Below, piece after piece: positions 7,742-11,658 of a DNA stretch of 11,658 nt; within the stretch, counting starts at the first letter, position 1; each line of letters begins with the position of its first letter. The position numbers were made by a program, and so were the translations under genes. Source of the DNA: an uncultured delta proteobacterium (GTDB lineage Bacteria; RBG-13-61-14; DRUE01); the NCBI GenBank assembly GCA_903930515.1, contig CAIYYW010000237.1, positions 1 through 11,658 of the forward strand, written 5' to 3'. The notes beneath the pieces are model-generated. The model was not told the DNA's origin and ran no database searches. It saw nothing but the letters and a program-made list of their open reading frames with translations.

Positions 7742-9340
7742 ATGGCGGGCAATCCCAAAGTTCTCTTCAGCTCGGTGTTCAAGCCGTTCGCGGAGGCGGA
7801 CAATCTATATTCCCGTCTGGATTCCAAGATTGAGTTGTTCCATAACCAGATCACCAAGTACCAGGGGATTTTCAGCCCGCGCATCCATTACCACACCTTC
7901 GGTCTGCACGCGATCGCGAACAACCTGGGAGAAGCGAGCGTGGTGTTGGACTATCCGACCCTGGACCTGTTCATCCAAGAGATCAGGAAGGGCTATGACT
8001 ATGTCGGGATCGGGTCCATCACCCCCAATTTCAACAAGGTGAAGCGGATGACCGAGGAGATCCGGAAACACAGCCCGCAGAGCAAGATCGTGATCGGGGG
8101 ATTTTGCGCGATGATCCCGGACCTGAAGCAGTTGCTGGATGTTGATTATGTCTGCGTCGGGGAGGGGATCAGCTTTATGAAGGAGCTGCTGGGGAAACCG
8201 CCCGAGTTCTGTTTCCGTCAGCCGGATATGCTTTCCGAGACCAGGGAGTTGCTGGGCGTGCCTTTTTTTTGGGGAGACTACCACCCGTTCATCGCGGTCG
8301 GACTGGGCTGCCCCTATGCCTGCGATTTTTGCTGTCCCAGCCATTTTTTCGGCAAGAAGCATATCAAGCTGCTTCCAACCGGCGAGCGGATTTTCCAGGA
8401 GATTGTCCGGCTGGGCAAAAAATTTCGGACCAGCTCGTTCGGCCTGGGAGGGGATGATAATTTTTTAGCCGACCCGGAGCGGGCCAGGCAGCTTCGGGAA
8501 CAGGTGGTCAAGAGCGGGATGCAGATCAAGCTATTCCTGTTCGCGAGCGCGGACCTGCTCGCGCAGTGGGAGCCGGAGCAATTGGCGGAAATGGGCGCGA
8601 GCGTGATCTGGATCGGAAGGGAGAGCCGCTCCGCTCCTTACGGCAAAAACCGGGGCATTGATCTGAAAGCCTTGATTGATCGGCTCCGGGAAGTCGGGAT
8701 CAAGGTGATCCTGAGTTCCATTCTCCTGTTTGATTTCCATACCAAAGAAAATATCTGGGCGGATGTGGAAGATCATTTGGCCTGCCGACCGGCTTTCAGC
8801 CAGTTCGCCTTTTACTCGCCGATGCCGGGAAGCCCGCTCTACCAACGGATGAAGAGCGAGGGGAAGCTCCTGGAAAATATTCCGTTTGAGGAATGGCATT
8901 CGTTCAAGCAGCCCTGGTTCATCCATCCGGAATTCACCCTGACGGAAGCGGAGAAAATCCAGGAGAGAGCGTATCTTGATGATTTTTACCGGCTGGGACC
9001 GAGCATTGTGCGCCTGATCCGGGACGAGCTGGAGGGATATTTGCGTATGCGCGAATCCGGAAACCCGAGGCTCCGGGACCGGGCGGAATTTTTCGCCAAG
9101 GATTTTGCAAGGTATCGGGCGATCCTGCGGGCTTGCGAAAGCCTGGTGCCCAAGCCGGAGATGCGGGAGCAGGCTCGGGAGATCCGGGCCCGTCTGGAAC
9201 AGGTTACCAAAAAAATCGGGATCATTGAAAATGTGGGAGCGCTGGGCCTTTACGGCTTCGGCCGGTTCCGGGAATTCCGCACCCGCCATTTCGGAGATGC
9301 CATCCAGCCCAAGACCAAGATTACTTATTATCCCGGCTGA
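7742..9340 (+). CDS. Radical SAM protein with N-terminal B12-binding-like domain and distinctive C-terminal tail
   Basis: This 532-residue protein begins with a degenerate cobalamin-binding-like domain (about 1-165) showing YDYVGIGSI (85-93), KIVIGGF (115-121) and DYVCVGEG (135-142). It lacks a clear DxHxxG B12 ligand motif. The radical SAM core follows with GLGCPYACDFCC, in which C190, C194 and C197 are the cluster ligands and C198 is an extra adjacent cysteine. Later core features are FGLGGDDNF (233-241) and YSPMPGSPLYQRM (358-370). The last 100 residues form a helical, arginine-rich segment ending in LGLYGFG (501-507), RTRHFGD (513-519) and IQPKT (521-525). The reaction is unknown. The N-terminal half is unlike the other radical SAM protein in the window, so this is a separate family. 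A decayed tandem copy follows after 72 bases, then two small sensor-like proteins. Confidence 0.9.
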   Translation: MAGNPKVLFSSVFKPFAEADNLYSRLDSKIELFHNQITKYQGIFSPRIHYHTFGLHAIANNLGEASVVLDYPTLDLFIQEIRKGYDYVGIGSITPNFNKVKRMTEEIRKHSPQSKIVIGGFCAMIPDLKQLLDVDYVCVGEGISFMKELLGKPPEFCFRQPDMLSETRELLGVPFFWGDYHPFIAVGLGCPYACDFCCPSHFFGKKHIKLLPTGERIFQEIVRLGKKFRTSSFGLGGDDNFLADPERARQLREQVVKSGMQIKLFLFASADLLAQWEPEQLAEMGASVIWIGRESRSAPYGKNRGIDLKALIDRLREVGIKVILSSILLFDFHTKENIWADVEDHLACRPAFSQFAFYSPMPGSPLYQRMKSEGKLLENIPFEEWHSFKQPWFIHPEFTLTEAEKIQERAYLDDFYRLGPSIVRLIRDELEGYLRMRESGNPRLRDRAEFFAKDFARYRAILRACESLVPKPEMREQAREIRARLEQVTKKIGIIENVGALGLYGFGRFREFRTRHFGDAIQPKTKITYYPG

Positions 9341-9412
9341 ATCCGGTAACTCCTCAATCCCAGCGATGCTTTTAATTAAGCTAAATTGTTTTAGAATCCA
9401 TAAATAGGAATT

Positions 9413-10026
9413 ATGGAAGGAATTCCCAAAATATTATTCAGCTCGGTGTTCAAGCCGTTCGCGGAGCGGACAGCCTTTACTCCCGGAAGGATTCCAAGAT
9501 CGAGTTGTTCCATAACCAGATCACCAAGTACCAGGGCGTGTTCGGCCCGCGCGTGACCTATCATACCTTCGGCCTCCATACCATCGCCAACAACCTGGGA
9601 GTTCCTTCGGTGGCGCTAGAGTTCCCGACCCTGGATCGTTTCATCCGGGAAATCAAAAATGGGTATGACTACATCGGGATCGGGAGTATCGGCCTGAATT
9701 TCCAGACGGTGCGGCGGATGCGCGACTCCAAGAATCCCATCCTGCGGGAGCGGGCGGAGATGCTGGCGCAGAGCTTTTTCCGCTACCGGGCGGTGCTTAA
9801 GGGTTCGGCCTGGCTGGCGCCGACGCTTACGCTGCAGGAACAAATCCTTCAAGTGCTCGCGGGAGTGGAAGAGGTTTCCAGCCGGACCGGCCTGGTGGAA
9901 AGAGCGGCCGGACTGGGCCTTTACGGGTTCGGGAGCCTCCGTCGGATCCGGACCAGGTTTTTCGGAGACACGATCCAGCCCAGGACCACGCTCACCCGTT
10001 ACTCCGGGTCCGGCGGTTTATCTTAA
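9413..10026 (+). pseudogene. Decayed tandem copy of the radical SAM gene, core deleted and frameshifted
   Basis: From the ATG at 9413 (AGGA three bases upstream) the sequence aligns with the preceding gene. One G is missing around 9466-9467 (GCGGAGCGGAC against GCGGAGGCGGAC), which breaks the frame after about 18 codons. With that base restored the product is 204 residues. The first 103 match residues 1-103 of the intact gene (about 78 of 103 identical, counted by hand). The frame then jumps straight to residues 437-532. Exactly 333 codons (999 nt) are absent, including the GG/GEG part of the Rossmann domain and the entire radical SAM core with its three cysteines. The C-terminal tail is kept but less similar, with GLYGFG, RTRFFGD and IQPRT. 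A frame from 9505 to 10026 stays open. Catalysis is impossible without the core, so this is probably a relic. A sequencing error at the frameshift would leave a core-less small protein. Confidence 0.85.
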
Positions 10027-10039
10027 ATCGGATGTGTAG

Positions 10040-10068
10040 TTGTATTTATGCAAGCCGCGGGGTATAAT
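10040..10068 (+). promoter_or_regulatory. Promoter of the first small paralogue
   Basis: TTGTAT (10040-10045), a 17-base spacer and a perfect TATAAT (10063-10068) give a start near 10075 and a leader of about 69 bases before the ATG at 10144. The promoter begins 14 bases after the pseudogene stop, so the pair of small genes can be expressed independently of the radical SAM locus. Confidence 0.55.
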
Positions 10069-10143
10069 AACGCTCCGTTAAAGATTGATATTGGTTTTGG
10101 GACAAGCGCCGGCCAAGAATCTAAAAATGGAAAGGGGAAGTTC

Positions 10144-10722
10144 ATGGCAGAGGTCAGCGGGAGAGCGCTCCTGGGATTGATCAAGGTTATCAAAGCGGAA
10201 TTCGGTCCGGATTCCCTTCGCGATTTATTGAAGGGAGCGGACGCGGAAATGGCAAAGGTTTTCGGCAGATCAATCATGATCCTGAATTGGTATCCCTATC
10301 CGGTATATGTTTATCTGCTCACCGCCATTGACCGCAAAATGGGTAAGGGAGACCTGGCTTATTGCAAAAAGCTGGGAGAAAACGCCGCCAGCCTTGACTT
10401 GCATTCCATGCTCACGGCATTTAACGCGCGGGGCGGCCAGCGCGATTTGATCAAAAGCTGCACCATGGTCTGGTCCAATTATTACCGCGGCGCGGGCCGG
10501 ATGGAAGCTCTCTCCTGCGAGCCGGATAACACGGTGTTGCGCATCACCGATTTCCCGGAAATGGACCCGGCCCATTGCCGCTTGATGGAGGGCTGGATGA
10601 CCGAGGCGATGAAGATGATCGGCACCCGGGTGCTCACCGGGCTTACGGAAGTCAAGTGCATGAGCAAGGGCGGGCCTTATCACGAGTTCATTTGCACTTG
10701 GACGCTTTTGAATCCCAAATAA
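10144..10722 (+). CDS. DUF2378/TIGR02265-like or V4R-like sensor-type protein (paralogue 1)
   Basis: This 192-residue soluble protein has no signal peptide or membrane segment. The pattern LGENAASLDLHS, GGQRDLI, MVWSNYYRGAGRME and a G-rich C-terminal strand before a final W resembles the DUF2378 (TIGR02265) family best known from myxobacteria. The end, with C172 in KCMSKGG and HEF at 180-182, recalls V4R small-molecule-binding domains. Both identifications are from memory of family patterns and are tentative. The signature FPEMDPAHCRLMEGW (137-151) is identical in the next gene. Hand alignment over 188 positions gives about 102 identities with no gap. The open frame extends back to 10048, but AAGGGGAAG just before 10144 and the alignment of both N termini (MAEV) choose the later ATG. 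The role is unknown. A sensory or ligand-binding function is inference. Confidence 0.85.
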   Translation: MAEVSGRALLGLIKVIKAEFGPDSLRDLLKGADAEMAKVFGRSIMILNWYPYPVYVYLLTAIDRKMGKGDLAYCKKLGENAASLDLHSMLTAFNARGGQRDLIKSCTMVWSNYYRGAGRMEALSCEPDNTVLRITDFPEMDPAHCRLMEGWMTEAMKMIGTRVLTGLTEVKCMSKGGPYHEFICTWTLLNPK

Positions 10723-10879
10723 AAAAGCTTTTCCCCTCCGGTTGCAGCGCATCCCAATTGAGGCGCAGGCAGGGGCGGGGCTGGCGCCGTTGCTACCATG
10801 CGCAGCCTGCTCTCCACCAGCCGACGATGCGGAAATTTGCACTTGCAAAAACCCGCGGCTTTGCTAAGATGGAAGGGCG
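10723..10879 (+). other. Intergenic spacer between the two paralogues
   Basis: This 157-base spacer is GC-rich in its centre. It contains a short GGCGC/GCGCC inverted repeat (10762-10766 and 10784-10788) and ends in the promoter of the second paralogue. No convincing terminator or small gene is visible. The AAAAGCTTTT just after the first stop has no loop and is not a hairpin. Confidence 0.4.
10843..10870 (+). promoter_or_regulatory. Extended -10 promoter of the second paralogue
   Basis: TTGCAA (10843-10848), a 16-base spacer and TAAGAT (10865-10870) preceded by TGC give an extended -10 promoter. The predicted start near 10877 is only about three bases before the ATG at 10880. The GGAAGGG just after the -10 box would then mostly not be in the mRNA. 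If transcription comes from further upstream, that GGAAGGG could act as the ribosome binding site. Confidence 0.45.
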
Positions 10880-11446
10880 ATGGCTGAAGTAAACGGAAGG
10901 GAATTCCTGGGCCTGATCAAGCACATCAAGGAAAGCCGGGGCGCGGACTTTCTCAAGGAAGTGCTGGATCAGGCCGGAGAAGTTAACCGCAAGATTTTTT
11001 CCAAACGGGTTTTGGCTTTAGGCTGGTATCCCTATCAGGGTTATGTGGACCTGATCCGGGCGATTGCCAAGAAAATGGGCAACGGGGACCCGGCTTATTT
11101 CCGGAAGCTGGGGGAGGTCGCGGCCAGTCTGGACCTGGGGTCTTTCCTTAATGTCTATAAGATTTCCGGCGGGCCAGAGGAACTGATCCAGGCCGCGGGT
11201 ATGGTCTGGCCCGGATATTACCGCAACGCCGGAAAGATGGAGGTGAATTCCTCCCAACCCGAAAATACCGTGATTCGGATCCTGGATTTTCCCGAGATGG
11301 ATCCCGCGCATTGCCGTCTGATGGAAGGCTGGATCACCGCGGCGATGGTCATCCTGGGAGGGAAAATGGTCTCCCCGGCCCGGGAAACGATGTGTATGAG
11401 CAAAGGGGATTCTTGCCACGAATTCACTTTTACCTGGACGGCCTGA
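10880..11446 (+). CDS. DUF2378/TIGR02265-like or V4R-like sensor-type protein (paralogue 2)
   Basis: This 188-residue protein is a close paralogue of the preceding one. The same blocks are present: WYPY (49-52), KKMGNGDPAYFRKLGE (64-79), AASLDLGS (81-88), MVWPGYYR (108-115), the signature FPEMDPAHCRLMEGW (137-151) and CMSKGDSCHEF (172-182). Here C172 and C179 form a Cx6C pair. In paralogue 1 the second position is Y, so metal binding by this pair would be unique to this copy. C145 and C172 are shared. No membrane segment or DNA-binding motif is apparent. Tandem duplication with about 54% identity suggests an old duplication with both copies kept under selection. The ligand and partner are unknown. 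The neighbouring radical SAM locus is the only contextual hint. Confidence 0.85.
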   Translation: MAEVNGREFLGLIKHIKESRGADFLKEVLDQAGEVNRKIFSKRVLALGWYPYQGYVDLIRAIAKKMGNGDPAYFRKLGEVAASLDLGSFLNVYKISGGPEELIQAAGMVWPGYYRNAGKMEVNSSQPENTVIRILDFPEMDPAHCRLMEGWITAAMVILGGKMVSPARETMCMSKGDSCHEFTFTWTA

Positions 11447-11658
11447 ACTGCTGACCTTGAGTCCCGGCTATTGCCAGGAAACATTGATCACGGCGCAAGG
11501 CATGGGTGGATTTATGGAACCGGGCTCAAAAATTTTCAGGCCCCATTACCATCAATGATCCGGCGCCGTTGCAGGTGTTGCCGATCTTTATCCGCCAGTG
11601 AGCACAAGCCCAATTTTTCTTAGCCCAGGAGTTGAAGTAATTTAGTCTGGGATTTGAG
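11447..11658. other. Right end without a recognised gene
   Basis: The last 212 bases hold no gene I can support. On the minus strand a frame is open from the window edge (11657) to a TGA at 11528-11526, 43 codons, with three tryptophans and three uncommon codons (AGA, CTA, ATA). It could be the C-terminal end of a convergent gene beyond the window or chance. GGGC at 11522-11525 and GCCC flanking an A/T core near 11530 form an imperfect hairpin that could end transcription. Confidence 0.3.

Noticed and set aside
8531-9289. Minus-strand open frame inside the plus-strand radical SAM gene
   Set aside because: It lies opposite a gene confirmed by the radical SAM motif and by its paralogous copy.
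10048-10143. Upstream extension of the first small paralogue
   Set aside because: It runs over the TATAAT promoter. The ribosome binding site and alignment with the second copy both place the start at 10144.
10869-10892. Seven-codon frame overlapping the start of the second small paralogue
   Set aside because: It is too short to support as a leader peptide, and the predicted transcript begins after its ATG.
11526-11657. Partial minus-strand gene ending at 11526
   Set aside because: Only 43 codons are visible, with unusual codon choice and no recognisable domain. It is kept only as a remark on the right end.

Overview
The window looks like bacterial chromosome of moderately high GC, densely coded, from an anaerobic or microaerophilic and probably uncultivated lineage. 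The grounds are a Re-citrate synthase-like enzyme of the HMGL family beside NADP-isocitrate dehydrogenase, two B12-binding-type radical SAM proteins, a geranylgeranyl-reductase-type flavoprotein and a DUF362 protein. Omnitrophota or a deltaproteobacterial group would fit, but this is inference from gene content. No rRNA or marker gene is present to settle it.

The left two thirds (1-7475) is read from the minus strand. In transcription order it holds a B12-type radical SAM protein (7475-6012), tRNA-Val(CAC) (5917-5842), an FAD-dependent geranylgeranyl reductase family protein (5818-4685), a DUF362 protein starting at TTG (4645-3557), a Re-citrate synthase-like enzyme with a C-terminal Cache sensor domain (3404-1536) and icd (1519-266). 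A further gene may begin at 29 and run off the left edge. A degenerate heptamer repeat folded into an inverted repeat separates the DUF362 gene from the citrate synthase-like gene. The last two genes form a short operon making citrate and then 2-oxoglutarate, with no aconitase beside them.

A 266-bp divergent promoter region (7476-7741) separates this from the right third, read from the plus strand. That part holds a second, different B12-type radical SAM protein (7742-9340) and a decayed tandem copy of it (9413-10026). The copy has lost exactly 333 codons, including the whole radical SAM core, and carries a separate 1-nt frameshift. After it come two paralogous proteins of about 190 residues (10144-10722 and 10880-11446) that resemble DUF2378/TIGR02265 or V4R-type sensor domains. 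They align without gaps over 188 residues. The last 212 bases hold no recognised gene.

The strongest candidates for something new are the Cache-fused citrate synthase-like enzyme and the plus-strand cluster of a radical SAM protein, its core-less relic and twin small sensor-like proteins. Function is inferred from motifs only. No database search was possible.
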